A stretch of 43,635 bases of DNA from Candidatus Dormiibacter inghamiae (GTDB lineage: Bacteria; Chloroflexota; Dormibacteria; Dormibacterales; Dormibacteraceae): NCBI GenBank assembly GCA_016464825.1, contig JAEKNQ010000060.1, forward strand, positions 1 through 43,635, read 5' to 3'. Numbering within the stretch: position 1 is the first letter of the stretch; every line of letters starts with the position of its first letter. The notes beneath the pieces were generated by a model. That model made no database searches, was not told the origin of the DNA, and was given only the letters and a program-made list of their open reading frames with translations. A program made the translations under genes and the position numbers. Shown here one piece after another: positions 26,888 through 36,447 of the stretch.

Positions 26888-29653
26888 TCAGTTGCCCACC
26901 GTTTCGATCGCGGCGGCCAGCCCGGCCCAGGCGGTCCTTGGCGAGCTGCCCAAATTCACCCGCAGCACAGGCAGGCGACGGGACTGAAGCGACTGCAGGT
27001 CCCCCAACGCCTGCGCCTGCTTCAGAGTTGAGAAGCTGTAAGGCTCCCCCGGGATCACGGCGTCCCTGGCGTCCTCCTGCACGATCTGCAGGAACAACCC
27101 GGTTGCCGGTCCGCCCTTGTGAAGCTGGCCCGTGGAGTGGAGGAAGCGGGGACCGTAGCCAGCGGTGGTGGCCAGCTTCGTCCGGTCCCGAACATGGGTG
27201 CGGATCCGGCGCAGCGCCGCCTCCGATTCACGACTGCGCGCTGTGTAGGCCATGACCGCGAAATAGGAGTTGGACTTAGCCGTCTTCAGCAACTTGGCTA
27301 CAGCAGCGGCGGCTTGGCCGGGGCTGACCTGATCCACCGCCGGGAAGGCGCCTTCCTTCTGCCAGGCGGCCAGCGCTTTCTTGGTGTTGTCCTTGCTCTC
27401 CTGGACGTTGGGCTGGTCGAACGGATTGATGCCCAACACCGAGCCGGCCAGCGCCGTGGCGATCTCCCAGAGCAGGATCTCGCCCGCAAGATCCAGCTCG
27501 TCGCGCAGGGTCAGGGTGATCACCGGCAGGCCGGCTTTTTCCAGTGCGGCAACAGCCGTGTTTTCGAGGTCCCGCGCCATCCGTGTGTAGACGAAGACCC
27601 GGTCCTGACCGTAAACGGCGGGAGGGCCGAGACTCTCCCCCTCGATCGGGATGATGCCTTTGCCCTGTTTGCCTGTGCTCTCGGCGAGCAGCTGCTCCAA
27701 CCAGTAGCCGAAGGTCGCCACCTTGGGGGACATCACCAGCGTCACCTTGTCCCTGCCGCGAGCGGCCAGCGTGCCCAGGGTGGCGCCGAGCCAAGCGCCC
27801 GGATTCTTCTCCACCGGCAGACCCGCATCGCACGCGTGGGCCATCTCTTCGGCTTTTTCTAGGAAGGCGGGCAGATCGACGCCCAGCAGCGCCGCGGGGA
27901 CCAGACCGAAATAGGACAGCGCGGAATAGCGACCGCCGATGTCAGGCGGGTTGAGGAAGATCCAGCGGAAGTCCCGCTCGGCGGCCAGCTTCTCCAGGGA
28001 GCTGCCGGGATCGGTGATGACCGCGAAATTGCGTTCAGGTTTCCGGCTGCCTGACTCCTTCACCGCCTCCCAGAAGTAGGCGAGATGGGAAAGCGTCTCC
28101 AGAGTCCCGCCCGACTTGCTGGCCGCGATGAAGAGGGTGTCAGCCGGATCGATGCGGCGGCGCAGCGCGAGCAGCGTGCCGGGGTCGGTGGTGTCGAGGA
28201 CGTGGAACCGAGGCAGGCCCCTGCGGCCACCGAACGTTGCCTGAAAGACGTCAGGCGCCAGGCTGGAACCGCCCATGCCCAGCAGTACCACGTCCTCGTA
28301 GGTGCGTGTGTCGCGGGCCTTGCTGAGGAGGCCCGGCGCCTGCTCCTGCATCTTCTCAGCCACGTTGAGCCAGCCCGTCCACTTCTGCGGTTCGGTGCCC
28401 GCCACGAAGAGCGAAGTGTCCTTGGACCAGAGCTTCTTCGGCGCCTCCCGCTTCTGGAGTTTGGCCACAGTCTCGTCCACTGCCGGCTGGAGCGTCCCCA
28501 GCGAGTGCCACATGCGCGGGCCCCGGCCACTCTTAATCTCCCTGGCAGCCTCCTTCAGGGCACCGAGCAGGCTCTGGAAAGACTTCTCGAAGGCGTCGAC
28601 ACCCTCCACCTCGAGCTGCTTCGTGATCTCCGTGAGCTCGATGCCGAGGGAGGCCAGCTCCGCCAGCTGCCGCATGGCCAGGTCCAGGTTGTCGTCCAGG
28701 CTCCGGCGAACCTCGCCGTGCTCGCGGAAGGCGGCCAGCGTGGCGGGTGGCACCGTATCGACAGTGTCAGGTCCGATCAGCTCCTCCACATACATGGTGT
28801 CGTGGTAGCGCGGATCCTTGGTCGACGTGCTCCCCCAGAGACAGCGCTGGCGCCGGGCGCCGGCCTTCGCCAAGGCCTGCCAGCGGGGACCTGCGTGCAG
28901 CTGCTGGAAATGCTGATAAGCGGTCTTCGAATTGGCGATCGCGGCCTTGCCCAGCAGGGCCGTCAGGCGCCGCCGCTCGGCCGGATCGCTGGTCGCCTGA
29001 ATGCGCTCCTCCAGCAACTTGTCAACTTTGGAATCAACCCGGCTCACGAAGAAGCTCGCGACGCTGGCTACCTGGCTCAGATCACCGCCCTTCTTCTGCA
29101 GATCCTCCAAACCGGAGAGATACGCATTCACCACCTGGTCGTAGCGATCGATGGAGAAGATGAGCGTGACGTTGATGTTCACGCCCTCGCCGATCATCTG
29201 CCGGATCGCCGGCAGTCCCGGCTTCGTGGCAGGAATCTTGACCATCACGTTCGGGCGATCAGCCCGCCGCCACAGGTCGCGCGCGATGCCGACTGTCTTC
29301 TTGGTGTCTTGCGCAGCCACCGGTGAGACCTCGATGCTGACGTAGCCGTCGGCACCCCGGGTCTGGTCGTAGACCGGGCGGAAAACGTCCGCCGCGTCCC
29401 GGATGTCGTCGAGCATCAGTGCCCAGAGGATGTCGTCAGGCTTCTGACCGCTCTTGACCATCCGCACCAGCGCCTCGTCGTAATCGGTCGAGCCGGAGAC
29501 GGCCTTCTCGAAGATGGTCGGGTTGGAGGTCACGCCTGTGACCCCCTCGTCCCGCAGGCGAGCGAGCTCGCCCGAAGTGATCAGCTGGCGTCGGATGTTG
29601 TCCAGCCAGAGGCTCTGGCCTTGCTTGTGAACCTGCTTCAAAGGGCTTGCCAT
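26888..29653 (-). CDS. tal-pgi: Bifunctional transaldolase / glucose-6-phosphate isomerase
   Basis: A 921-residue fusion. Residues 1 to about 365 are transaldolase, with V-T-S-N-P-T-I-F-E-K and V-M-V-K-I-P-A-T-K; Lys139 is the Schiff-base lysine. From about 385 to the end it is phosphoglucose isomerase, with G-M-G-G-S-S-L-A-P-D-V-F and a later G-I-N-P-F-D-Q-P-N-V-Q-E-S-K. The fusion links the non-oxidative pentose branch with glycolytic hexose recycling and is known from actinobacteria, Chloroflexi and cyanobacteria. It begins four bases after the tkt stop. No frameshift or lost catalytic residue is seen. Confidence 0.95.
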   Translation of the reverse strand: MASPLKQVHKQGQSLWLDNIRRQLITSGELARLRDEGVTGVTSNPTIFEKAVSGSTDYDEALVRMVKSGQKPDDILWALMLDDIRDAADVFRPVYDQTRGADGYVSIEVSPVAAQDTKKTVGIARDLWRRADRPNVMVKIPATKPGLPAIRQMIGEGVNINVTLIFSIDRYDQVVNAYLSGLEDLQKKGGDLSQVASVASFFVSRVDSKVDKLLEERIQATSDPAERRRLTALLGKAAIANSKTAYQHFQQLHAGPRWQALAKAGARRQRCLWGSTSTKDPRYHDTMYVEELIGPDTVDTVPPATLAAFREHGEVRRSLDDNLDLAMRQLAELASLGIELTEITKQLEVEGVDAFEKSFQSLLGALKEAAREIKSGRGPRMWHSLGTLQPAVDETVAKLQKREAPKKLWSKDTSLFVAGTEPQKWTGWLNVAEKMQEQAPGLLSKARDTRTYEDVVLLGMGGSSLAPDVFQATFGGRRGLPRFHVLDTTDPGTLLALRRRIDPADTLFIAASKSGGTLETLSHLAYFWEAVKESGSRKPERNFAVITDPGSSLEKLAAERDFRWIFLNPPDIGGRYSALSYFGLVPAALLGVDLPAFLEKAEEMAHACDAGLPVEKNPGAWLGATLGTLAARGRDKVTLVMSPKVATFGYWLEQLLAESTGKQGKGIIPIEGESLGPPAVYGQDRVFVYTRMARDLENTAVAALEKAGLPVITLTLRDELDLAGEILLWEIATALAGSVLGINPFDQPNVQESKDNTKKALAAWQKEGAFPAVDQVSPGQAAAAVAKLLKTAKSNSYFAVMAYTARSRESEAALRRIRTHVRDRTKLATTAGYGPRFLHSTGQLHKGGPATGLFLQIVQEDARDAVIPGEPYSFSTLKQAQALGDLQSLQSRRLPVLRVNLGSSPRTAWAGLAAAIETVGN

Positions 29654-29657
29654 GTTT

Positions 29658-31523
29658 CTAGCCCTCCTTGACCAGCTTTTTGGCGGCGGCGACTATGTGC
29701 TTGGCCGAGATCCCCGCCACGTCCAGCAGCTCCGCGGGGGTGCCGGAGGTCGGCAGACCACGCACTGCGCAGTGGGCCACCCGCGGCGGCTGCGGCTCGA
29801 GCGCCAGGGCCTCCATGACCGCGGCGCCCAAGCCGCCTTCGGGATAGTGGTCTTCGGCCACCACCAATCGCCCACCTGTGGCCTTGGCCGCCGTGCGGAG
29901 CGTCTTTCCATCTACAGGCTTCACGCTGTAGAGGTCGATGACGCGAGCCCTGATCCCCGCCCGGGCCAGATCGTCGGCCGCCGCCAGGCACTCGTGGAGG
30001 GTGACGCCGGCACCGATCAGCGCCACCTGATCGTCGTTGGACTTGCGCAGGACCTTGGCGCCCCCGACTGGAAACTCCTCGTCCGCGCCGTAGAGCACTG
30101 GGTAGCCACCTCGGGTGGTACGCATGAACACCACTCCCTCGGTCTCCGTCATCGCCGCTGTCAGCTTGGCCGCCGAGGTGGCGTCCGAAGGATAGAGGAC
30201 GGTTGAGCCGCCGATCGCTCGCATCGAGCCAAGGTCCTCGAGCGCCATCTGGGAAGGCCCGTCCTGCCCGATCTCCACGCCCGCGTGCGAGCCGGCCAGC
30301 CGGATGTTCGCCTGCGAGATGGACGCCATGCGGACAAAGTCGTAGGCCCGGCTGAAGAAGGCGGCAAACGTGCTGGCGAACGGCCTGTAGCCGCGCACAC
30401 TCATGCCGACAGCGGCCGCCACCAGCATCTGCTCGGCGATGTACATCTCGAAGAAGCGCTCGGGGTACTTGTTGGCGAACTCGTCCGAGTGGGTGGAGTT
30501 GCTGACCTCTCCGTCCAGCGCCACCACATCCGGCAACGCGCCCAGCGAGAGCAGCGCGTCGCCATAGGCCTTGCGGGTCGGGACCTTGTCGCCCTTTTTG
30601 TACTTGGGCAGCTCGAGCTTGCCAGCTTTTGCTCGATGTGGCTGACCGGCCTTCGGTTTCAGCGTCTTGACTGTGATGTCGCGTTCTCCGCCGAGCTCCT
30701 TGATCGCCCGCTCCGCCATGTCGGGCGGCAGCGGCTTGCCGTGCCAGCCGTCCTTATTCTCGATCTCACTGAAGCCCTTACCCTTCAGAGTGCGAGCGAT
30801 GATCACCGTGGGGCCGTCGGCGCCGCGCGCGTCGGCCAAGGCCTCGTCGATCTCCGCCAAGTCATGGCCGTCGATCTCGATGGCACGCGCGCCGAAGGCC
30901 TTGACCCGATCCCTGTAAACGTTGAGGTTCCAGCCGAACTCGGTCTCTCCGCGCTGGCCCAGGCGGTTCACGTCGAAAATCGCAGTGAAGTTGTTGAGTC
31001 CGTAATGGCCTGCCTTGTCGAGACCTTCCCAGATGGAGCCCTCGGCGACTTCTGAATCGCCGCACAGCGTCCAAACGTGGTAGGGCAGCCGGTCCAGATA
31101 CTTGCCGGCCAGGGCCACGCCTACAGCTATCGGCAGGCCCTGGCCCAGGGAACCCGTGGCCACGTCCACCCAGGGCAGGACCGGGGTGGGGTGCCCCTGA
31201 AGCCGGGAACCTAGCTTGCGGAATGTCATCAGTTCTGTGTCGTCGATGGCGCCCGCAGCTTTGAAGACTGCGTAGATGAGCGGTGAGGCGTGCCCCTTGG
31301 AGAAGATCAGGTGATCGTTGGCCGGGTTGTCAGGCTGCTTCCAGTCGTAGTTGAGATGTCGACTCAGCAGCACAGCCAGGAGGTCAGCGGCGGACATCGA
31401 GGAGGTGGGATGGCCCGAGCCCGCCTCTGTGCTGCAGCGAATCGAATCGATCCGCAGCTGGGCCGCCAGATCGCGCAGTGCGCCCAGTTCCTTGCCGGTC
31501 AGACTGGTGGTTGCAGTGGCCAT
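29658..31523 (-). CDS. tkt: Transketolase
   Basis: A 621-residue single-chain transketolase transferring two-carbon units between pentose and hexose phosphates with thiamine diphosphate. The thiamine-binding region is G-D-S-E-V-A-E-G-S-I-W-E-G with N-R-L-G-Q later; the N-terminus D-S-I-R-C-S-T-E-A-G-S-G-H-P-T-S-S contains the catalytic His. The pyrimidine domain (F-A-S-T-F-A-A-F-F-S-R-A-Y-D) and C-terminal domain follow in order. The length and N-terminus resemble the shorter, animal-like transketolase clade rather than E. coli TktA. A CAGGGAG ribosome-binding site precedes the ATG. A 127-base gap separates it from the kinase upstream and could hold an internal promoter. Confidence 0.95.
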   Translation of the reverse strand: MATATTSLTGKELGALRDLAAQLRIDSIRCSTEAGSGHPTSSMSAADLLAVLLSRHLNYDWKQPDNPANDHLIFSKGHASPLIYAVFKAAGAIDDTELMTFRKLGSRLQGHPTPVLPWVDVATGSLGQGLPIAVGVALAGKYLDRLPYHVWTLCGDSEVAEGSIWEGLDKAGHYGLNNFTAIFDVNRLGQRGETEFGWNLNVYRDRVKAFGARAIEIDGHDLAEIDEALADARGADGPTVIIARTLKGKGFSEIENKDGWHGKPLPPDMAERAIKELGGERDITVKTLKPKAGQPHRAKAGKLELPKYKKGDKVPTRKAYGDALLSLGALPDVVALDGEVSNSTHSDEFANKYPERFFEMYIAEQMLVAAAVGMSVRGYRPFASTFAAFFSRAYDFVRMASISQANIRLAGSHAGVEIGQDGPSQMALEDLGSMRAIGGSTVLYPSDATSAAKLTAAMTETEGVVFMRTTRGGYPVLYGADEEFPVGGAKVLRKSNDDQVALIGAGVTLHECLAAADDLARAGIRARVIDLYSVKPVDGKTLRTAAKATGGRLVVAEDHYPEGGLGAAVMEALALEPQPPRVAHCAVRGLPTSGTPAELLDVAGISAKHIVAAAKKLVKEG

Positions 31524-31650
31524 GCGCTTGCTCCCTGTTGCTTCATGCCCCCGCCAGTTCGAGCGGGTTCGTTTCGAAGAGTTTCCAAATCACAAGTTAC
31601 GCCACGCTGCACTCGGGTTTGCCGTCCGCCGGGTGGCATGGCCCCCTCGC

Positions 31651-33141
31651 TCAGGCATGGGCAGGTGCCGCAGCAGCCGGCGGAGCGCCCTCGACCAACA
31701 GCCTGTAGAGCCGTGCCTGGCGGCGAGCCGCCTGACGATAAACGCTGTGGGTCTTGGGATCCGGCTCGTATACGTTGCCGCGCCGCGTGTCCAGCGCCGG
31801 CTTTAGGCCCAGGTGCTGCAGCGCAAGCAGGGCGGCGCCGTGGCTCGAGGCTTCGAATGACTCCGAGACGGACACCGGCTTACCGACCGCGTCAGCCATG
31901 ATCTGCGACCACAGCGGCGAGGCATGCAGCGCGCCGCCACTGGCCACCAACGTCTTGGCGCCGGGCACCGTCCGGTCAAGCGCCCTGTCGACCTGCGCGA
32001 ACTGCAGCGCCACGGCTTCAAGTCCGCTGCGAGCGATGTGGTAAGCGGTTGTGGCCTGTGTCAGGCGGGCCAGCGAGCCAGTGGCATGAAGTGCGAAGCC
32101 AGGGCTGCGTTCGCCCGCCAACAGCGTCAGGAAGTCGGGTCCGGAGGCCGGCTCCAGCCGAGCCAGGCGCTCCTCTAGGCCCTCCCGCTCCAGGCGCAGG
32201 TTGCTCTGCATCCAGGCCCACAGGTTGCCCCCGTTGCTGAGGGCCCCGCCGACCACATAACGCCGCTCATCCAGCAGGTAGCACCAGACACCCTTGGCCA
32301 GAAGAGGTGGCCGTCTATCGGTCATCACCCGGAGCGCGCCCGAGGTGCCGATGGTCAGCGCCCGCACGCTCGGCTCGGTGCACCCGCTGCCAAGGTTCGC
32401 AAGCGCGCCGTCGCCGCGGGCGGTCAGAAACGGCACCCCGGCAAGTTGGGGCCAGCGCCGCCGGTACTGGGGCTTCAGCCCGCTCAGCAGTTCGGTTTCC
32501 GCTGGCACGCGCTCGGGCGAAATCCCCAGCTCCTGGAGCAGCTCTTGATCCAGGCCGCCCGCCAGCCTTCGCAATCCGGTCCCCGAGGCCATCGAGGCGC
32601 TGGTCGTCAGCTCGCCGAACCAGCGCAGATAGAGGTAGTCACCGATGGAGACCCAGTGCCGAGTCCGCCCCCACGCCCCGCCTCCCGCCTGGCGGAGCCA
32701 GGCCAGCTTGGCAGGCCAGTAGCTGGGGTGAAGGGGGCAGCCCGTCCGGCGGCGTACGGCCTCCCCGTTTAGGTCGCGGCGGAGGCGCTCAGCCTGGCGC
32801 CAGCTGCGTGTATCCGACCAGAGAATGATCGGCGTGGTCGGCTGGCACTGTCTGTCCAGCCCCTGGAGGCCGTGCCAGAAAGTGGAGATTCCCAGCGCCG
32901 CCGGCTCTGCCTGCTTGCCTGCCTGCTTCAGGGTTTGATCGAGGGCCGACTCCACCAGCCCGGCCACCTGCTCGGCATCGACCTCCGCGGTGCCGTCAGC
33001 GCCCGCCCGGGGCAGGTATTCCAGCTTGGTCTCCAGCCGAGGCAGTTCACGACCTCGGCTGTCGAATCCCATCGCACGGACTGAGGATGTGCCCACGTCA
33101 AGGCTGAGGACGAAGAGGTCGCGCCCAGAGCCGGCGGCCAT
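31651..33141 (-). CDS. FGGY-family carbohydrate kinase, probably gluconokinase
   Basis: The N-terminal L-D-V-G-T-S-S-V-R phosphate-binding loop, the I-L-W-S-D-T-R-S segment and the G-T-S-G-A-L-R motif in the second half mark the FGGY sugar-kinase family. Placement before tkt and two gnd genes makes gluconate the most likely substrate, giving 6-phosphogluconate; xylulose remains possible. The frame is open up to 33234, but ATG 33141 follows CCAGGAGAG and lies 15 bases after the previous stop, giving 496 residues. The C-terminal 10 residues are a Pro-Ala tail. Confidence 0.85.
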   Translation of the reverse strand: MAAGSGRDLFVLSLDVGTSSVRAMGFDSRGRELPRLETKLEYLPRAGADGTAEVDAEQVAGLVESALDQTLKQAGKQAEPAALGISTFWHGLQGLDRQCQPTTPIILWSDTRSWRQAERLRRDLNGEAVRRRTGCPLHPSYWPAKLAWLRQAGGGAWGRTRHWVSIGDYLYLRWFGELTTSASMASGTGLRRLAGGLDQELLQELGISPERVPAETELLSGLKPQYRRRWPQLAGVPFLTARGDGALANLGSGCTEPSVRALTIGTSGALRVMTDRRPPLLAKGVWCYLLDERRYVVGGALSNGGNLWAWMQSNLRLEREGLEERLARLEPASGPDFLTLLAGERSPGFALHATGSLARLTQATTAYHIARSGLEAVALQFAQVDRALDRTVPGAKTLVASGGALHASPLWSQIMADAVGKPVSVSESFEASSHGAALLALQHLGLKPALDTRRGNVYEPDPKTHSVYRQAARRQARLYRLLVEGAPPAAAAPAHA

Positions 33142-33155
33142 CTCTCCTGGGTCCG

Positions 33156-34553
33156 CTAGCCGGTCGCCGCAGGGTTGGGGGAAGGCGCGGGCGCGGGCGA
33201 GGGCTGGCTCGGGCCGCCGAGCCGCTGCCGCCAACCATCCAGCTCCCGGAGCCAGGCGTCATCCACCGCCCTGGCTTCCGCCGCCGGCCGGTCCAGACCG
33301 CTCAGCTGGAGCTGGCGCTCCAGACCGCCCGAGCCTGGGGTGCCGCTCTGGAGCAGCTGATCCCGCTCTGCCTGCCAGCGGGCGTCGCGCTGGGGGGCTC
33401 CCGCCAGGTCGCGGGCTGCTGACCGGAGCAAGTCCACGCGATCCCTCTCGGCCTTCACAGCCAGGTCCCCGTGCTTGCTGGCGGCCATGTCCTCGGCCTC
33501 CCGCTGCCGGAGCTGGGCCAGCTTCAGTTCCAGATCGATGTGGGACGCCTGGCCGGTCGGAGCCACCAGCAGCATCGATTCGCCGAGTCGCTTGAAAGGG
33601 TAGAGGCTGGAGTCAGGGTCCGCGAAGGCGGAGACCAGAGCCAGGAAAAGCGCACCCCCGAGCGTGATCATGAGGACAACGCTGAGGAGGGCCAAGTTAC
33701 CCACGCGGAGTCGGTGGGGCCGCCGAGTCGGCGCACCGGGCACCTGCGGTGCGGACTGGTTCCGCTGCACCCACTGCACTCGCCGGTTCACCGCTTCCGC
33801 CAGCAGCTCTCGCCGGAGGCCTGCCAGCTCCGCTCCATCGGCTGCCTCCCCCAGCCGGCGAATGGCGGCCGCCGTATAGAGCAGGGCCGCCGCGTCCGGG
33901 GGAGCGGCCAGACCGACCCCAGCCCGGTCGGGGTGCCCGCCCCTGACCACATCGTCCACCGCGCGATCGAAGCTGTCGATCGCCATGCCCCAGGCCGGCC
34001 CCGTCAGACCGCTGGCGCCGCTCAGCTGTCGCAGCGCAGACAGAAGGCGCGCTTGCAGGCGCGCCGCGCCGCCCCAACCCGTCGCCACCAGGGAGTCGGT
34101 CGGGATTCTGCCGAGCGCCCGAAGCGCGAGAAGCTCATGAGCTGGTTGGCTCAGGGCAGTCAGCCGCCGGCGCAAGTCCTCGCCAGACGTGACACCGTCC
34201 GCTCGGGCTGCCAGGGCCCCTTGCTGCAGTAGATGCACCCCAAAGGCTTGCTCGCTGCCTGAAAAGTCCTGCAGCTCGGCCAGGGCTGACAGCAGCACCT
34301 GGCGGGTGATGATCAGCGAGCGCTCGGAGCTCCCGGTGAGCGCCCAAGTGAGCGAATGCAAGCGAGGCAGCAGGCGGTTCAGCCACGGCTCCAATGCCTG
34401 CCGCTCGTACCGCCGGACGCGGGCGAAGGTAGCTTCGCTGCCGGAGTTGCTGGCTGCTGTCAGGGCCCCGCCACGACCCTTCGCCTGCCACTGCCCGAAC
34501 GCCGCGGGCGCCTCAACCACCGTCCTTAAAGCTGCCGCCCGCGTCGGCCTCAC
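33156..34553 (-). CDS. Membrane protein with sigma-factor-like N-terminus and DUF5667-like C-terminus
   Basis: Three parts are visible in 465 residues. Residues 40-180 resemble degenerate ECF sigma regions 2 and 4 (L-E-P-W-L-N-R-L-L-P-R-L-H-S-L-T-W-A-L-T-G; later L-L-A-L-R-A-L-G). Residues 287-309 form one membrane helix. Residues 312-390 match the D-P-D-S-S-L-Y-P-F-K-R-L-G-E segment of DUF5667-type extracytoplasmic domains, followed by a Pro-rich tail. Key sigma residues appear eroded, so transcriptional activity is doubtful. The start is uncertain: GTG 34553 or GTG 34520, which overlaps the pepF stop. No function is established. Confidence 0.7.
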   Translation of the reverse strand: MRPTRAAALRTVVEAPAAFGQWQAKGRGGALTAASNSGSEATFARVRRYERQALEPWLNRLLPRLHSLTWALTGSSERSLIITRQVLLSALAELQDFSGSEQAFGVHLLQQGALAARADGVTSGEDLRRRLTALSQPAHELLALRALGRIPTDSLVATGWGGAARLQARLLSALRQLSGASGLTGPAWGMAIDSFDRAVDDVVRGGHPDRAGVGLAAPPDAAALLYTAAAIRRLGEAADGAELAGLRRELLAEAVNRRVQWVQRNQSAPQVPGAPTRRPHRLRVGNLALLSVVLMITLGGALFLALVSAFADPDSSLYPFKRLGESMLLVAPTGQASHIDLELKLAQLRQREAEDMAASKHGDLAVKAERDRVDLLRSAARDLAGAPQRDARWQAERDQLLQSGTPGSGGLERQLQLSGLDRPAAEARAVDDAWLRELDGWRQRLGGPSQPSPAPAPSPNPAATG

Positions 34554-36342
34554 CGGCCAGACGCTCGACCTCGCTCACCATGCCCTCCACGATGTCCAGC
34601 CCTCTTCCCCAAAAGGCGGGATCTGAGATGTCGAGGCCCACCCGGCGGACAGCCTCTTCCGGGGAGAGCGAGCCACCGGTGCCGAGGAAGCCGAGGTATT
34701 CCTCCACAAAGGCCGGGTCCTCCAGCTCCCGATAGCGACGGTAGATCGAGAGGGCGAGCAGGTTGCCGAAGGCGTAGGCGTAAACGTAGCCCGGCGTGTG
34801 AACGAAATGCTCGACGTAGCTCCACCAATCGCGATGCTCTTCGGTGAGCTCGACCGAGTCGCCGAACATGGCTTGCATCTTCGTCTGCCAGATGCTTCCG
34901 ATCTGCTCCGGCGCCAGCTCACCCTCGGCCCGCCGAGCGGTGTGCACGGCGTCCTCAAAGCGGTTCATCGAGATCTGCCGAAAGACCGTGGCGAAGGAGT
35001 CCTCGACCTGCTGGCAGAGGAGCGAAAGCCTCACGCGAGCGTCCTTCTCCTGGCTCATGATGGCGTCGAAGGTGAGCGTTTCGCCAAAGACCGAGGCCGT
35101 CTCGGCCAGAGTCAGGGGCGGGTGGTAGTCGAAGAGGTGGTTGCGCTCACCGGCCAGTCGGTCGTGCAGCCCGTGGCCCAGCTCGTGCGCCAGGGTCAGG
35201 GCGTCGTTGAGACGGCCTGTGAAGTTGAGCATCACGAACGGATGCAGATCAGGCGTCGCAAAAGCGCAGTACGCGCCACCCTCCTTACCTTCCACGACGG
35301 GAGCGTCGATCCAGCCCTGGCTGAAGAAATCTTCCACCAGGCGACCGGCGCGGGGTGAGAAGCGGTGATAGGAGCTCAGCACCATGCCCTTGGCGGAGTC
35401 CCAGTCCAACTGCCGGGTGGTCGCCTCCAGGGGCGCGTACCGATCCCACTCATGCAGTTCGGTCAGGCCCAGGAGCCGGCGCTTGACGCGGTAATAGCGA
35501 GGGACTATGCCGTAGCGCCCCGTGACGGCCTCCACCAGCGCCTGCACAGCGCCGTCCGAGATCTCGTTGGCCAGGTTGCGAGCGCTGATCCAGCTCTGGT
35601 AGCCGCGCACGCGGTCACTGATCGACTTCTCCTGCAGCAGCACGTTGAAGATGTATGCGCGCGTGCGCAGGTCGGCCCGCAAAGCCTCGCTGGTCGCGTG
35701 GCTGGCGCGCTCCCGGACCGAGCGGTCGCCGTCGCGGAGCCGGGAAAGTGCTATCGAGAGGGGAACGCTGCCCCCATCCAGGTCGACCCTGACGGCGGCG
35801 CACAGCTCTTCGAAAAGCCGCGACCAGGCGGGGGATGCGACAGGGCTGAACTCGGTCAGCACCCGCTCTTCTGGCTCGGTCAGCTGGTGTTTGCGGTAGC
35901 GACGCTCCTGCTCAATGGTGTGCCGGTACTTGGCGGTGACAGGATGGGAGTAGAGCTCTTCCGCCTTCTCGTCGCTCAGCTGAGCCACTTCTAGACCGAA
36001 GAAGACCATGTGTCGGCCCTGCTCGGCCCCGGCCTCCCGCACCCTGGCGAAGAGCCTTCCGGCGGCGTGATCTCGCGTATCGAGCGTGTGCAGCAAGTGG
36101 GCGTAGAGCCCAGGCTTGCTCACCGCCACGTAATGCGTCTCCAGCGAAGCCATCATCTCGGCGAACTCCTCAGCAGGCAGTCCGCTGATGCGGCCCTTGT
36201 AACGCGTCTCGAAGGCCTGAGCCCACTCGAGCGCTTCGGCCAGAGTTCGGCTCAGGGCAGAAGCTTCGGGACTGTCGTAGAGCTCATCCAGATGCCAGCG
36301 GACCGGTTCCGCCCCAGTCAAGGCTGCAACGGTTTCTGCCAT
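34513..36342 (-). CDS. pepF: Oligoendopeptidase F, peptidase family M3
   Basis: A 609-residue cytoplasmic zinc metallopeptidase that degrades short peptides. The zinc site reads L-A-H-E-L-G-H-G-L-H (HExxH) with the third ligand in L-A-E-T-A-S-V-F-G-E about 25 residues later. F-V-H-T-P-G-Y-V-Y-A-Y-A-F-G-N near the C-terminus is the substrate-binding Tyr/His region. Domain order and length are normal. Its start faces the glsB-like promoter divergently with 105 bases between the two start codons. It is the most upstream gene of the long minus-strand run. Confidence 0.95.
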   Translation of the reverse strand: MAETVAALTGAEPVRWHLDELYDSPEASALSRTLAEALEWAQAFETRYKGRISGLPAEEFAEMMASLETHYVAVSKPGLYAHLLHTLDTRDHAAGRLFARVREAGAEQGRHMVFFGLEVAQLSDEKAEELYSHPVTAKYRHTIEQERRYRKHQLTEPEERVLTEFSPVASPAWSRLFEELCAAVRVDLDGGSVPLSIALSRLRDGDRSVRERASHATSEALRADLRTRAYIFNVLLQEKSISDRVRGYQSWISARNLANEISDGAVQALVEAVTGRYGIVPRYYRVKRRLLGLTELHEWDRYAPLEATTRQLDWDSAKGMVLSSYHRFSPRAGRLVEDFFSQGWIDAPVVEGKEGGAYCAFATPDLHPFVMLNFTGRLNDALTLAHELGHGLHDRLAGERNHLFDYHPPLTLAETASVFGETLTFDAIMSQEKDARVRLSLLCQQVEDSFATVFRQISMNRFEDAVHTARRAEGELAPEQIGSIWQTKMQAMFGDSVELTEEHRDWWSYVEHFVHTPGYVYAYAFGNLLALSIYRRYRELEDPAFVEEYLGFLGTGGSLSPEEAVRRVGLDISDPAFWGRGLDIVEGMVSEVERLAGEADAGGSFKDGG

Positions 36343-36369
36343 CGTTCTTCTAGCCTAGCCGGTCACACC

Positions 36370-36398
36370 TTGACAAGCACAGCGCTCGTAGCTATAGT
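36370..36398 (+). promoter_or_regulatory. Sigma-70-type promoter for the GlsB-like gene
   Basis: TTGACA (36370-36375) and TATAGT (36393-36398) are separated by exactly 17 bases, a near-consensus housekeeping promoter. Transcription would begin about 36405, giving a 5' leader of roughly 43 bases before ATG 36448. Confidence 0.8.
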
Positions 36399-36447
36399 GA
36401 TAGTCATGCTGTCAGCCTTTACTTCCCTGGAGGGATAGGTAAACGTC

